A stretch of DNA of 64,000 nucleotides from Loripinus fragilis (Eukaryota > Mollusca > Bivalvia > Lucinida > Lucinidae), in the NCBI GenBank assembly GCA_964019695.1, contig OZ026524.1:67110223-67174222 (forward strand). The letters are read 5' to 3'. Both the position numbers and the translations under genes were made by a program. Positions 10,575-22,049 of the stretch are shown here, piece by piece. Position 1 is the first letter of the stretch. Each line of letters starts with the position of its first letter. The notes under the pieces are model-generated. The model worked only from the letters and a program-made list of their open reading frames with translations. It did no database searches and had not been told where the DNA came from.

Positions 10575-11210
10575 TTACTCGGTCGCCAGGGCCGGACTTG
10601 GGGCACGGACCTGCTCTTGACCATCACTGGTCTCTGGGGCTGACGGCTCATGGTCCGACAGAATGGAGTCTATCGCCGCAGATAGCTCCTCCTGGCGGAC
10701 AGGCGAGGTCATATGGACCTCTTCCGGGCCACTGACCTCAGCAGAGGTCATCCCTCCCTCGGAACCTTCAGGATTGTCGACCAAATCCTGAAGGGTGGGC
10801 TGAGCTTCAGAGAATACACTAGATTCCTGAAAGTCAGGGAACAAAGCAATAAGGGGTCGTTCATCCCTACAGGGGGTTGAACTTTGGGAAGGGGCTGGGT
10901 CAAGTGGAGGGGTCACAGGCCGCATTGCACAAATTGTATTACTGCTAACTTCGGTAGCTGGTGCCATCGCTGGTGTTGGGAAGTTATGTTTGGCTCGAAG
11001 ATGAAGTTCCATCCTCTTCCTCCTTTTCTTTGCAACCTTAAATCCACAAAAGTCACACACAACTGACTTGATATGAACTGAGTTAATGTGATCTTTTAAG
11101 TACCGCTGCTTCGCAAATCTCCTGTGGCATTGAGCACATGTGTACTCTCTTAGCTTCTGTGTTCGAAATGGTATGGATTGGAGTTCTAGCAATGATGGTA
11201 TATGGCTCAT
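10575..11210 (-). CDS. C2H2 zinc-finger protein carried inside the LTR element
   Basis: 211 codons from an ATG (MSHIPSLLELQ) on the element's coding strand. Residues about 25-48 form a C2H2 finger (CAQC-x12-H-x4-H). A second, looser one follows at about 51-74 (CDFC-x14-H-x4-H) with a basic KKRRKRMEL run between its metal pairs. The remaining ~135 residues are a low-complexity Ser/Pro/Glu-rich acidic tail (SQSSTPCRDE, SEGGMTSAEVSGPEE). Such an arrangement suggests a DNA- or RNA-binding protein. The 10.2-10.9 kb stretch is far more GC-rich than its surroundings. Its place downstream of gag, where pol would be, suggests either an accessory gene of the element or a captured host gene. No matching host gene can be named. 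Confidence 0.7.
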   Translation of the reverse strand: MSHIPSLLELQSIPFRTQKLREYTCAQCHRRFAKQRYLKDHINSVHIKSVVCDFCGFKVAKKRRKRMELHLRAKHNFPTPAMAPATEVSSNTICAMRPVTPPLDPAPSQSSTPCRDERPLIALFPDFQESSVFSEAQPTLQDLVDNPEGSEGGMTSAEVSGPEEVHMTSPVRQEELSAAIDSILSDHEPSAPETSDGQEQVRAPSPALATE

Positions 11211-12621
11211 GACCTGAAATGATACGTTTCCATTTGTCGGATAGGGGGTTCGAATAGTATAATAATGTTAACAGGTCACATGGTATAATGGTAAGATGGT
11301 ACCATTGAGTTCCGTAGGAAATATATTTTAGAGACGTCTTCCGAAGATGTTGTCTATAGTTAAACTGTGAAACGTTAACGAGAGAACTGGGTTTCACAGA
11401 CCACGCCAAGGATAGCAAGGTAATATCGACATTTGTTCTATAGTTTTTATGTCTCTTGGTACATGTTGACACGTCAGACTGCAACATCATCACCGGTTTA
11501 CCTGAGTTCGAATGTTAGGACAACTAAGGACCTTCGATTTGATGAGATAGAGTGTTCCTGGAACAATTATATGGATAGACTCGACCAAAAGACTGAAACT
11601 CAGACTTTAGTTCACTTCACATGCTAGCAAAGAGTGTCCATACTCTTTCAGGTAGGTTAATTGTGCACAAATCAGTGTGGCTACTGTGGAAATAAAAGTA
11701 TTTTATGTATGTGTTGTTTACTTTAGGTTTAGGATGGAGAAACCACGGAGGAAGAGAGTCACATGTCCATTTTGGGTTTTCCATAGACACGGAATCCAAA
11801 GGGGGTGGGGATACGTCTAGTCGCTGACTGGATCTTCGGTTTTCACTGTACGCGATCGTTAATTGTTAGTTATAGTTCCAATGCACCGTCACTATATATT
11901 CCAGTTCAAACTTCCGATTAGACAAACCAGGTAGTGGGGAAAAAAAATGTTAAAATCATGACTGATCAAGAGCTGGCCACCAGGCTTGTGAGGTGTCCAG
12001 TCCAAGGCCAATCCACTCCTAAGAGGGTTCATGAACAGGTGGCTGTCAGTCACTGACACCACAATGAGCTGCCAATACCAAACAATGCATTTTTTTTTAG
12101 GTCTAAATGTTAAATGATCTAGAACTGGGCACCAGTTTTTCATGGTACCCAACTCAAGGCCATCTCATTTCTATATCAATATATCATTAACAGGCAGCTG
12201 TCAGTCACTGACATTCTACATTCAATTTTTTTTTTCTTTTTTTTTTACACCCTTACACTGGCTAATTATTAATGTTTGCGGCACCATCTACGTTTATTTT
12301 ACTATGCTGCTTGAGTAAAACCCAACACATGGGTAACGGGAACATCAAACTCAAACAGGCAACTGTAAACATGAATGTAAGTATAAATGGTGAAATGAGG
12401 ACACTTCCTCGAATAATATTACTTTTTCAGTACACAGTACTGAATTTAAACTAGTAGGGACACATTTCCCCGTCATTCATGTTAACATTCTATAATAACT
12501 AAGAACAATAGAGCCAAGAACAATTTGTAACTACATTTCTCTGAAAATGGCTTCTCTACAAAAAAAATGGATCTACCTCTTGAACCATGAGCTCCGATTT
12601 CCTCTATAGGGCTTAAGTCTA
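11211..12621. other. Interior of LTR element where pol is expected: none found
   Basis: No reverse transcriptase, protease, RNase H or integrase motif is readable on the minus strand in any frame. The stretch holds poly-A/T runs and two diverged copies of an ~45-bp word (AACAGGTGGCTGTCAGTCAC near 12033, AACAGGCAGCTGTCAGTCAC near 12191). Short frames here show no domain. Confidence 0.55.
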
Positions 12622-14086
12622 TTAAAGTGAATCACTTTCGGCGCTTTGATTGTTCGTGCGTCTGTCCGTACGGTTATTATGAAAACTGTTACGTGAACCA
12701 TAACGATTCTGGTGGTAATTATTATTGCCGTAACGTCGGTGGGTGTCCGGAGTAGCCTTAAACGGGCATGACCTTACCATATGGTCCGTCTGTCCGCACC
12801 CATAGCACGCTCTTAGTTGGGTTGGGTTGGGTTTGCCTCGATTGGGCTGCCCATTTGGACCAGTTCTTAATTCCCTTATATCATTTTTAATTTCCTCTAT
12901 ATCGTGTTGCGATATCGCACTATGTGTATCTTCCTCGTATTGCATCCGGATGCCTGCTTTATTCGAGGAAAGTCGCTTACGTCTACCCTGAGTAAATGCC
13001 TCATATTTCAAGGCTAGCCTAACGGCATCGTCTATCGTCGCGGGTTCTTTTTGATATATGAAAAGTTCCATTTCCGCATCGTTTAGGGCCTCAATGAAAC
13101 TGTCCTTTGACAAAGTGTCCCTTAAATCCATGAAGGCGGAAGGGTAAGCCATTCTAGTCAGGCGCTTTATATCCTGTGCTAGTTCTGGCAGTCCCTCGTC
13201 CCGCTTCCGTATTCTCTGTTTAAGTTGGGCTTTGTAAATTTCGCATTGATTCTGCGGTTCAAAGCGCTCGGTAAGGGTATTCACGAGCCTGTCGTAATTT
13301 TGTCTAATTTCTGGGGTGAGGTCACTCAAGAGGGCTTGAGCGCTACCTCTTAGACTACAGGCAAGTCTAATCGCTCTCGTATGCTGATTCAAGCCGTTTT
13401 CTTGAGCAGAAAGCTCGAATTGAACTAAATAGTCCTTCCAACTCGATTTACCATCATATACCGCTACCTTAATGTACGGTTCATTCGATCAATATCGATG
13501 ATTAGTATTGACAGGTGCAGGACTAGTTGAGGAAAAGTTGGGGAAATTATTTGCACCATACCGAAACGGGGATATCGACCTATCCATACCAGTATATCGA
13601 TCACTTTCGTCGCTGCTTCCTCTTATAATCTGCGTTCGTGATTGCAAATTAGATGGCACACTAGTGCTACGTATCGGTGGGGTACCGTACGAGGTATTTG
13701 AGAGCTCTATTCTCTATTTGGGTCGAAATTACAGACAAAGATGCCTGCATCGCCGCGATCTGCGCCCTAAGATTATTTGATTCATCATTTTCACCCAGTA
13801 ACGTTGGGTTAGGCATAAAATTAACTCGAGGACCTTGAGCTGGTTCGCCTATACATGTATGCGCAAAACGACTATTATTTTGAAACTGAACCTCACCGCT
13901 AGGAGTAGCAAAGCTAAAGGACCGTTCAGGAACGAAGGATGGGGAACTGGGTCTGAGATCAGGGGCTGATTGGGGGTAACATCCTTCGCTCGCTGAAACA
14001 TTCCCTCTTTCTCCATCATTGCTCTCCATTTCCGCAGCTGAGGGTGAACCAACGTGATTTATACCTGGTTCTTCACCAGAAGCCAT
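12622..14086 (-). pseudogene. gag: gag polyprotein gene of the LTR retrotransposon, broken
   Basis: A Gag structural protein would package element RNA in cytoplasmic particles. The likely start is the ATG at 14086 in good context (AAAATGGCT). The N-terminal part (14086-13667) has a Ser/Glu/Pro-rich region and a short coiled-coil-like segment. The frame then shifts near 13700, and a premature TGA at 13489-13491 precedes the core capsid-like part (YDGKSSWKDYLVQFE). The C-terminal part (13392-12622) ends with one CCHC zinc knuckle (CYGCGQTDHMVRSC) and an Arg/Asn-rich tail. So at least two defects interrupt it. Total length would be near 490 residues. The family match to Ty3/gypsy-type Gag is by motif order only. 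Confidence 0.85.
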
Positions 14087-14122
14087 TTTCAAAATATAAC
14101 TAAGTAACAAGATAAAATGACA

Positions 14123-14962
14123 ATATATACTTAAACGCAAAAGAAACGCAACCGTTTTTAATCCATTTTTTCTTCCACATGGATCGCATGAGGCTAATTT
14201 CTCAATTATATCTTGTGTTCCTGCACATTGAGTACTGATTTGCCGTAAAATGGCTCTGATCACAATTTCCATTCTGACGTTATAATGACGTCAGTTAATT
14301 TCAACAAGTGGAGTCTAAAAATGTGATGCCTCATTCGATTTGAAAACAAACAGCTTGATCTAATAGCCAGATGTTTTAACTAAAGGAAAACACTAAAACG
14401 GTTTGGAGGCTATGGATTATCAACGCTACCAGTCGCTGCGTTGCTGGGTTTCTTTATTGACGTGAACCTACTTTTTTTTAAAACAGCCATTACAGACACA
14501 TTTTGTTCGATCATGTCGCGATACTTATGTCTTCTGTGCAATGTACTGAGGGCTATATGGTGACATTAAAAGTTTTCGATTAATAACATTCGTTTGGATA
14601 AAATGGCCAATTACGCAAAACAAATTAAAGACGTCATTTTGACAAGATGAACGCTGGCAGAAGCATAAAAGTACCTGATTTGGTTTTGTCTACCCTTTTG
14701 CTTTCAAAAACCGATATTGGTTAAAAATGTTTTTTCGCAAAATAGGCACAACTTTTGAACTTTGTGACTTTAAAAATGGGGGTTGCCTTGCATTCTTGAT
14801 GCATCTCACCAACCATAATTTACAGTGGTCTGATTTTGGTGTTGTGGGCTAGGCAAATAACGTTACTTAGCGATTTCATTATCGCAGGCTGATTATTTTT
14901 ATGAAAAAGTAGGAACTACTATTTTTGAAAGAGTTGCGTTTCTTTTGCGTTTAAGTATATAT
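14123..14962. mobile_element. TIR element inserted in the LTR-element leader
   Basis: A perfect ~29-bp inverted repeat (TATACTTAAACGCAAAAG... at 14123-14151 and its complement at 14934-14962) bounds 840 bp. The ends are inside alternating TA, consistent with a TA target as used by Tc1/mariner-type elements. No transposase frame is visible within it. The upstream extension of the gag frame into this element (up to 14272) is therefore not gag. Confidence 0.7.
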
Positions 14963-15120
14963 GCTGTAGTATTTATAAGTAAAGAGGCAATATATCCGAT
15001 GGAAATATGTGTTATGACAGAGTACGCTTAAGGCTGTTATTCAGGTCTCCATTAGACGTCTCAAATGAAAAAGTGAATAACAAATAACTGGTTAATTTGA
15101 TTTTTCAATCAATTAATCCC

Positions 15121-15135
15121 ACACCGCTGCCACCA
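15121..15135 (-). other. Primer binding site (tRNA-Leu type)
   Basis: On the minus strand, TGGTGGCAGCGGTG begins six bases after the 5' LTR ends. It is complementary to the 3' end CACCGCTGCCACCA shared by cytosolic tRNA-Leu species. One extra T follows before GGG. Confidence 0.8.
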
Positions 15136-15141
15136 AAATTT

Positions 15142-16746
15142 TGTAGCGTCCCTGGTCTAAACACAACAATCCATACGGACGAATATTGGAGCCTCTGGTA
15201 TAACTATATATGTGTTCATACACGGGGGGTAACCTCTGTGATATGTGGGGGGTAAATGATACGTAAGAATATGGCTATTTCACACGTTTATATAGTATAA
15301 CCTAACAGCTTGGAATGATGTATTATGTACAAATGGATGAGGATGACTACAGACTAAAATATGATGATTGAATGAGTGATGATGGCTTAATACATCTATT
15401 ATGTATGCACCGATTGCACCCCGTGACACAGCAATAAGGGGTTTGGTGAAATCACATATGCACTTAAAGGGCCAATATATATCCTCAACACAGGAGCAGC
15501 CTTACAATCTACTAATGGCTATCACCATGCTATGCACTGTGTATAGCCGTATAAAAAGGGGAGATGTGGGACCTTGTTTGTGTCTTGCTTTTATAAACCT
15601 GGTACCTCTATAGGGGCTTGTTCAGGATTCGAAGTGCTTTCTAAATCGTGTGACCAACAATACACACATATAATGCTGTTTAGAGTGCTCTTGACCCACC
15701 GTGTGGCGAATACCCTGGGGACGGACTTAGGGCTGTTACCGAGGTAGTGGGAGTTCTATCCTCGTACCGGCCGGCCAGTTTACCACAGACACGGTAAAAC
15801 TAAAATATAATTCCTCAATCCCACTCAGGGATTAGGCCTAAATATAAATGGTTAATTTACTTCACCGCCTAAAATATCAAAGTGAAGCACCTCGCCACTG
15901 AGGTTTTCAATTCAACCATGCGCCCTCACCATAGTCAAAAACACCTATGGAGACTCACCGGGCCACCCTCACCATAGTCAAAAAAACACCTATGGAGACT
16001 CACCGGGTCAACGTATGAAATGATAAGGTCAAGCGCACTGTCAACCCTTACAAGCAAAGCACAACTTAAATATTCAATGCAACTTCGAATCCCAAACCCT
16101 CTAAAACAACCAGGCTACTCACTGTATATATCAGATGATATACGCTATTGATCAATTCAACGTATAATTCAGGATACAGATGCTAAATCTATCTTAACTA
16201 ACACAAGATTGATACAGAGCGCCCTCCGATAGGAAGATGTCTGCAAGATCTCAAACCACGAATTCCAGCGTTCCAGGGTGGACGCAGCCGTTTTATACTG
16301 GGAAGTCTCCCAGTGGTCGTAGGGTGGTCGTAACTGACCGGAATTTCAGCCAATCACTGGGACGGGTCGTAAAATGGGAGATGCTGATTGGCCTCAGCTT
16401 CACGCGCTAGCCATAGCTAGTGCGCAAGTACTGGCCGTAACTGGCCGCTGAATCCGCCAATGACAAATCTTGTCATGCGCAATGGATATGATTGATAAAA
16501 TAAAATGGCTGCCTCCATGTCGGTGGGAAATTCAAGTGTGAATAAACTGTTTTCTTAGTTTTCATGGATGTGATTGGGACTTGAAATGTGTTATGCCTGT
16601 AGGCACGAATTCTGTGGCATGGGGATACTCTGGGCTTTGTGGGAATGCTGTCATATAGTTTCCGAGAGAGAAATGGACAGGTAATTTAGTTGTTGATAGA
16701 TCAATTGTTTACTTCATCATGCCGGAAGGCTGGCAGGGATGTTTCA
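15142..16746 (-). repeat. 5' LTR (1605 bp)
   Basis: This is the uninterrupted form of the LTR. Outer edge TTTCA|CTAC on the right, inner edge TGTAG on the left. Very high similarity to the 3' LTR indicates a young insertion. It also holds the 44-bp tandem pair near 15923-16010. Confidence 0.9.
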
Positions 16747-16750
16747 CTAC
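16747..16750. other. Target-site duplication CTAC, right
   Basis: CTAC follows the right LTR and matches the left flank at 7197-7200. Confidence 0.75.
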
Positions 16751-16915
16751 GATATCTATCCAAGGTGTATTGCACTGACAGTACAAAAATGGGTTCTAAA
16801 AGGGTATTTTCATTCCAACAAAAACTAATTTATTTAGGTTTACAAGACATCAGAGCAGTAACATTGATATCATTCTCCGCCAAAATTTAATTCTAGTTAG
16901 GGTTTTGCTATATCT

Positions 16916-17364
16916 ATGCGCATGCAAATTTTCAGGGTGAAGAAACCTTCAGGTAAAATATTAAAAACGAAAAACTTTGCTCCATTTGAGGTGCAATATA
17001 CCAGTAAGGAAGTTTCATACAAAACGTTGGTTCGGTCTGAACTAGAGTATGCAGCTTCGATTTGTAATCTTTCCTCTGAAACTCATATTAAACAAATTGT
17101 AAAAGTACAGGACTGTAGTCTGCTGGGCTTGCAGGAGATTTCGAATCACACGTAGTGTTAGCATAACATTTGATGAGTTGTCATCTCTTGAGATCTATAG
17201 GGATTGGTCCTCTGTGCCTCACTTCCCCGCATAAGATTAATTGTGAAGCTGTTTCTATTGAAAAAGAAAAGTACTTGCCCCCTGCTCACAGTTATATTTT
17301 TACAGCCACCAACTACCTCCTTCCTCTTTCATCGCTACAGAGATTATTCACTTGTATAAACTGA
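16916..17364 (+). pseudogene. Non-LTR (LINE) reverse transcriptase C-terminal remnant
   Basis: The frame contains YKTLVRSELEYAASICN followed by a KIVQ/VQ-type word. This corresponds to the YKTLVRP-x-LEYAS-x-W motif near the end of the reverse transcriptase of jockey/CR1-like LINEs. The usual Trp is lost and the protein is interrupted by stops after about 80 codons. A second short frame (17170-17364) has a YLPPAHS word in the place where such proteins have a similar segment. Long dead. Confidence 0.6.
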
Positions 17365-17389
17365 CCTATTGTTTGCTTTTTAAAGGCAG

Positions 17390-19590
17390 TCAATTAGTTA
17401 AAATGCATTTTGACAGTGTCAAAGCTTATCCGATTTTCAAAAACCACACATCAGATGATCTGGTATTAATCCCAAAATATCCCAGATAACACGACAATTT
17501 TTATTTTTAGTTTGCAATTTGATAAAATGAAAGGATACTGTAATAAATCAACCATTTAACGCCCATTTCGTCTTATTTATAAAACACCAAATACTTTTAG
17601 ACATTTAAGCAAACTGACAGGGTTGATTCGGGAATTAAACGTATAAAGAAATAGCATTATGTAGCGCAAGACTTAGTTTATTTCAAAATAACACAACTTC
17701 TTTTTTTAATTTTCCAAATAACATTACTTTTTTAAAATATCGATGATGGTTTATCATAAAATTGAAGACATCTTTTGCTGTCTATATAAATTACAGTATA
17801 AGTAGAACGGCGCATATCGACTCCAAAAGGTATGACTAATATTAGGTAAAGATAAAAGTTTGCCATGCTGCCTGCCCAGAAAAAAATGTTTGGTTAGGAT
17901 AATTGACCGTCTCTGTATGACCATAGTTGTTGACTGGTACGTTGAACAACAAATCATGCAAAAACTGTATAACCTGCTCAGCTAAATGACTAAATCTTAG
18001 ACTAGATAAATATGGAATTTTCGCACAGACAAATTTGGACTAATGTGCGAGAAGGATTTCTGATAGGAAGATATGTCTGGAATCCCTTGTAAAATAAGAA
18101 AACTATGATAAAGAAAATGGTCACCAGCAGGATAACTTGTTGTATCTACACACACACACACTGCAAATGCTTTGAAGTGACTGTGCAAATTACAAAATTG
18201 TCTGGCGAACCTCACTTTCTAAGCGTCAATGGTAAAATGCTGCGCTTTTCATTTGCGCACTTCAGTATATCTTTTTCGCACTATGATTCCTTCATTTGCG
18301 CACGACTCTGCATATCATTTGCCCACATTCTTCACACCTAAATAAAAATAACTAGAGGTTATAAATGTAGTTGAAAGTCGTTACAGCTAGTTATTACTCG
18401 CTTTCAAATGTGCATTGAGCATTCTTAGGCACTGTATACATAGCTACTTCAAAGTCTATATATGTGAACGGTGGTATTCTCAAGGGTTAGATAATGTCTT
18501 TCACAAATAGATCCCCACATGCTACGGGAAATGCTCTCTGACTTTCTAGGCAACAACATGAACACTGAATGAACGTGATACGTGTATATTTTACAGTTGA
18601 AGAAATAACTTTGCACAACATTTAAAAGTACCATCAATGAAAACGTCATTGATTTTATTGCACAGGCACGGTTACCTGCACAAGTCATCGTTTCACGACC
18701 ACTAATCTCTAATTGCTCCTGAATGGGGTGCGAAAATAGTGCGAAATTGATATCGCTAAACGTGCGCAAAAAATATCATAACTATTTGCAAAAAGTGTTG
18801 CAAATGCAGGGCACGAGTAAAATGTCACATATAGTATATTTGCGTTGTTTGCATGACAGCACTATGGTAAACATTACAATTACACCAGATAATAAATATT
18901 TAAATCTTTATGTTGAGGAGGCTGCTCATCAGATATGTTATTGGAAATCACGTTTTTTGCTGCGCTCTACATCATCTAATGCACCAGTCATATGTAACTA
19001 CAGTCTACTGCCTGCAGTTCCCTGATATGACCACGCACCGCAGGAATAGTAAGCTGACAAAATCATCATGGTAGTTTTCCCCTCAGTCTGGTATGTTTTA
19101 CGATGCACTGCCATGTTTACAGTTAGAGGCTAATAAACTTTACAAAAGAGCTAACAAATTATGTAAAATGGCACTTCTTATAAAGTTTTATGTTCAACAT
19201 TTTCTTTGTCCTTATATTGATTCTTAGGTCAACCATAAACGACATTTTATCAAAATTGTATTCATTAACAAAGATGTGGAGTTTATTAAGTTACACAATA
19301 TCTTTTAAGATAATTCAGTGAATTTATTTATTCAAAATTACTTTAAATGTTGTCCAAAGAAAAGGTCAGCGCATCACATAAATTATGACAAGACCATGCA
19401 TGATATTTTTTCAGGTTTTTCCAAAGTAAAAAATGTATTTCTATTGTTACATGCAAGGTAGAGAGAGCCTTCTCTATTGAAGGTTCTTTCAATAAGATCA
19501 ATAAGTTTATCTAATTAGATTATGAGGTAAAGTCGTGTAAAGAGTAAAAAAATCATAAGTAGACAAACTGGTAACATTGAAATCTCAGCT
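17390..19590. other. No gene recognised
   Basis: AT-rich sequence with scattered short frames, none with a domain. A short (CA)n run lies near 18150. Confidence 0.4.
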
Positions 19591-20460
19591 TTAAATCTAT
19601 CTAAAATTTCACCTGCATTTTTAATAGACAAAAACAGGTTTTACCAGATCTCTTATATATACTTAATGACATATTTTCAACAGCTGTAAGACATGAGGTA
19701 AAGACTTTAGAAAGTTCTGTTGTCGAACAAGAACTTAAATTAGCAATAAATATTGCTTTATAGGGCTTTTTATTGAGTTTAGGTATCCAGTACAACGTAG
19801 GAACTTTGTCTTTGTTTTTTTAGACTTGTCTATATGACAACCATGCCCATCGTCATCTTCCCTCTCACTTAAAGAAGGCTGCAGTTTATAGGTCTAGGTG
19901 TCAACAAGTTCACGTTTAAGAGTATCAATATAATACAATCGTCAAACAACTACAGCATTGTTAGCAGCTTTATCTGCTGGAACCAAGCATAGTTCATATG
20001 AAAATCCTTGATACCTCGTTTAAGATGACAAAAAGAAGATTTAGGTTTAGGGGGTAAAAGATGTGTGTTACGAGAATAAAATGAAATACGAGTATCAATA
20101 ATTTTAAAAATGTTAATATTCCATTCCTTTAAGGCATCAGGTTCAACATTTTCTCGTTTACACCATCGATTACTGAAGTCATTTAAAGAAGCAGCGATCT
20201 CTTTACGACATTTAATGAAATAAATATTATCTACAGGGAAAGCCTTGAGAAATAATATTGCCAACTCTAGCATCAGGAATGACATTACATTTTAGATTAC
20301 CTGTAAACACATGCCCTGCATCCTCTACACTTTTATGCTGTGTTGGGGGTGATAGGGTTATAATACAGCTATTTCAGAATGATATTTAATTCGATTTAAA
20401 GCCTCAATGACACATATATCATTTGTCAAGCCTTTTCGCAAAAGTAATAGGAGGGGGTGC
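19590..20460 (-). pseudogene. Penelope-like element reverse transcriptase remnant
   Basis: Read on the minus strand, 20285-19950 contains WCKRENVEPDALKEW and HLLPPKPKSSF, then VPADKAANN in a shifted frame. 19795-19601 contains YWIPKLNKKPYKAIFIAN and CSTTELSKVFTSCLTAV. These are the N-terminal and first reverse-transcriptase words of Penelope-like elements. Stops and frameshifts separate them. Upstream Penelope-type sequence (ALNRIKYHSEIAV, ..EDAGHVFTGNL) continues across 20316, where the segmental duplication begins. The GIY-YIG part is not found. Confidence 0.75.
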
Positions 20461-20479
20461 TGACGGGATGGGGAAATAA

Positions 20480-20545
20480 CTGACTACGAGTAGTCAGATC
20501 TGTCCTCGGGGAAAAAACTGACCTGTCAGTTTTTTCCCTAGGCTA
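20480..20545. repeat. Palindromic minisatellite, one copy (unit 1)
   Basis: GACTACGAGTAGTC is followed by AAAAAACTGACCTGTCAGTTTTTT, both near-perfect palindromes. The same motif occurs twice in unit 2 and three times in unit 3. Confidence 0.8.
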
Positions 20546-20778
20546 GCCCATTCTTTCCCCGCGAACAACTGATAAGGGAAAAACTGACCGTTACACCAGG
20601 TTTATTAATGGGTCCTTTTTTAAATAACTAGGTATATAATTGGGGATGGGTTTTGAATTTTCCGTACGTGCATGTCCGTACCTGTTTGACTTTCAAGTTA
20701 CCCCCACCCCTTGCCTTTGGTCTGCAGGTTGGTCAGCATCTTCATACGTTTATGAAACGAAAACAAGGTTTCTTGTGA

Positions 20779-21092
<314 letters not shown>

Positions 21093-21137
21093 TTGAATAA
21101 CTATAACTAGAAATATAACCATAACTTAATGAAAATA

Positions 21138-21349
21138 ATGTCCTGCCAGACAAAAGTGACAGTGACGTCATATTTTGTTCACAAAGTTATCTGGGACTTA
21201 AAATCGATAGATCACTTGTGTATTAATCCTATTCTGTGGATAGGATTAACACAAGTGATCTATCTATTCGCGTTGTTCAAGTTATTGTTATACTTAACAA
21301 TTGTAAACAAAATATTACGTCTGTGCCACTCTTGGTTGGCACGACAGTA
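21138..21349. mobile_element. MITE family B, copy 1
   Basis: A hairpin MITE whose ends pair over about 45 bp (left TGTCCTGCCAGACAAAAG; right reads ...TTGGTTGGCACGACAGTA), with an inner palindrome around TATTAATCCTAT..ATAGGATTAACAC. Seven copies lie in this window. Confidence 0.8.
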
Positions 21350-21499
21350 AATATGAATTTTATTTGTTGTATCATTAGAAAGTAAAACAAAACCAAAATA
21401 CAGGTTGTCGTAGCCCATTAATTGCTTTTACTTAATCCATGTTTGGCTGATGCCAAGCTAACATATAACTATAACTAGAAATACGTTGTAAAGTGAAAG

Positions 21500-21673
21500 T
21501 ACTGTCCTGCCAGACAAGAGTGACAGTGTCGTCAGTTTTGTTAACAAAGCTATCATGGACTTAAAATCGATAGATCACTGGGATATTATGATATTTCGAT
21601 GTGAAGTGTACAAGTAAATGTTATACTTAACAATTGTAAACAAAATATTACGTCACTGCCACCGCCGACAGTA
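21500..21673. mobile_element. MITE family B, copy 2
   Basis: A shorter member: TACTGTCCTGCCAGACAAGA at the left, TTACGTCACTGCC..GACAGTA at the right. Part of the inner palindrome is lost compared with the partner at 43235. Confidence 0.75.
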
Positions 21674-21723
21674 AACATGAATTTTCGTTATTGTATCTTT
21701 AGAAAGCAAACACATGTATAAAT

Positions 21724-21961
21724 CGGCCTTGTCGCCAAAAAACCTGTTTTCGGGGTTTCCGACAAATCAAGACACAAACCAGTTGCCTCAGCTACAAAAT
21801 ATAGCTAGGAAATTGAAACTTTGCTTGTAGCATCTTAACATATGACACTTTCCTTATGGAGAACAATAAAAGCGCTGATCAGTCTGTGCGGAAGCGCAGG
21901 CTGGTTCGCACCTTTGTTGTTCGCAAACCCCCAAAGACAGGTTTTCTCGCACTGAGGCCTA
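21724..21961. mobile_element. MITE family C, copy 1
   Basis: Inverted ends of about 35 bp. The left GGCCTTGTCGCCAAAAAACC..CGGGGTTTCC pairs with the right AAACCCCCAAAGACAGGTTTTCTCGCACTGAGGCC. Contains the internal hairpin word GCTGATCAGTCTGTGCGG. Confidence 0.7.
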
Positions 21962-22049
21962 TTAATTGCTTTTACTAAATCCATGTTTGGCTTGTGCCAA
22001 GCTAACACTTTTTAGTTATGTCAGAGCTTTGTCCTGAGTCTACTCGAAT

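Larger units (their letters stand above)
7201..16746 (-). mobile_element. LTR retrotransposon, non-autonomous, gag plus zinc-finger ORF, no pol
   Basis: Two direct repeats (7201-9270 and 15142-16746) begin TGTAG and end TTTCA on the plus strand, i.e. TG...CA on the minus strand. The 4-bp sequence CTAC flanks both outer ends. In minus orientation the order is: 5' LTR, primer site matching a tRNA-Leu 3' end, a TIR insertion, gag (broken), about 1.4 kb with nothing coding, a C2H2 zinc-finger frame, polypurine tract and 3' LTR. No protease, reverse transcriptase, RNase H or integrase was found in the 5.9-kb interior. The LTRs differ by only a handful of substitutions apart from the MITE in the left one, so insertion was recent. 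The gag type suggests the Ty3/gypsy order. Confidence 0.88.

Noticed and set aside
10343..10735. 130-codon plus-strand frame
   Set aside because: Antisense shadow of the GC-rich zinc-finger region; low complexity, no domain.
13508..13780. 90-codon plus-strand frame
   Set aside because: Antisense to gag over the segment that joins its two frames.
14087..14272. N-terminal extension of the gag frame
   Set aside because: Most of it lies inside the TIR insertion; the ATG at 14086 fits gag better.
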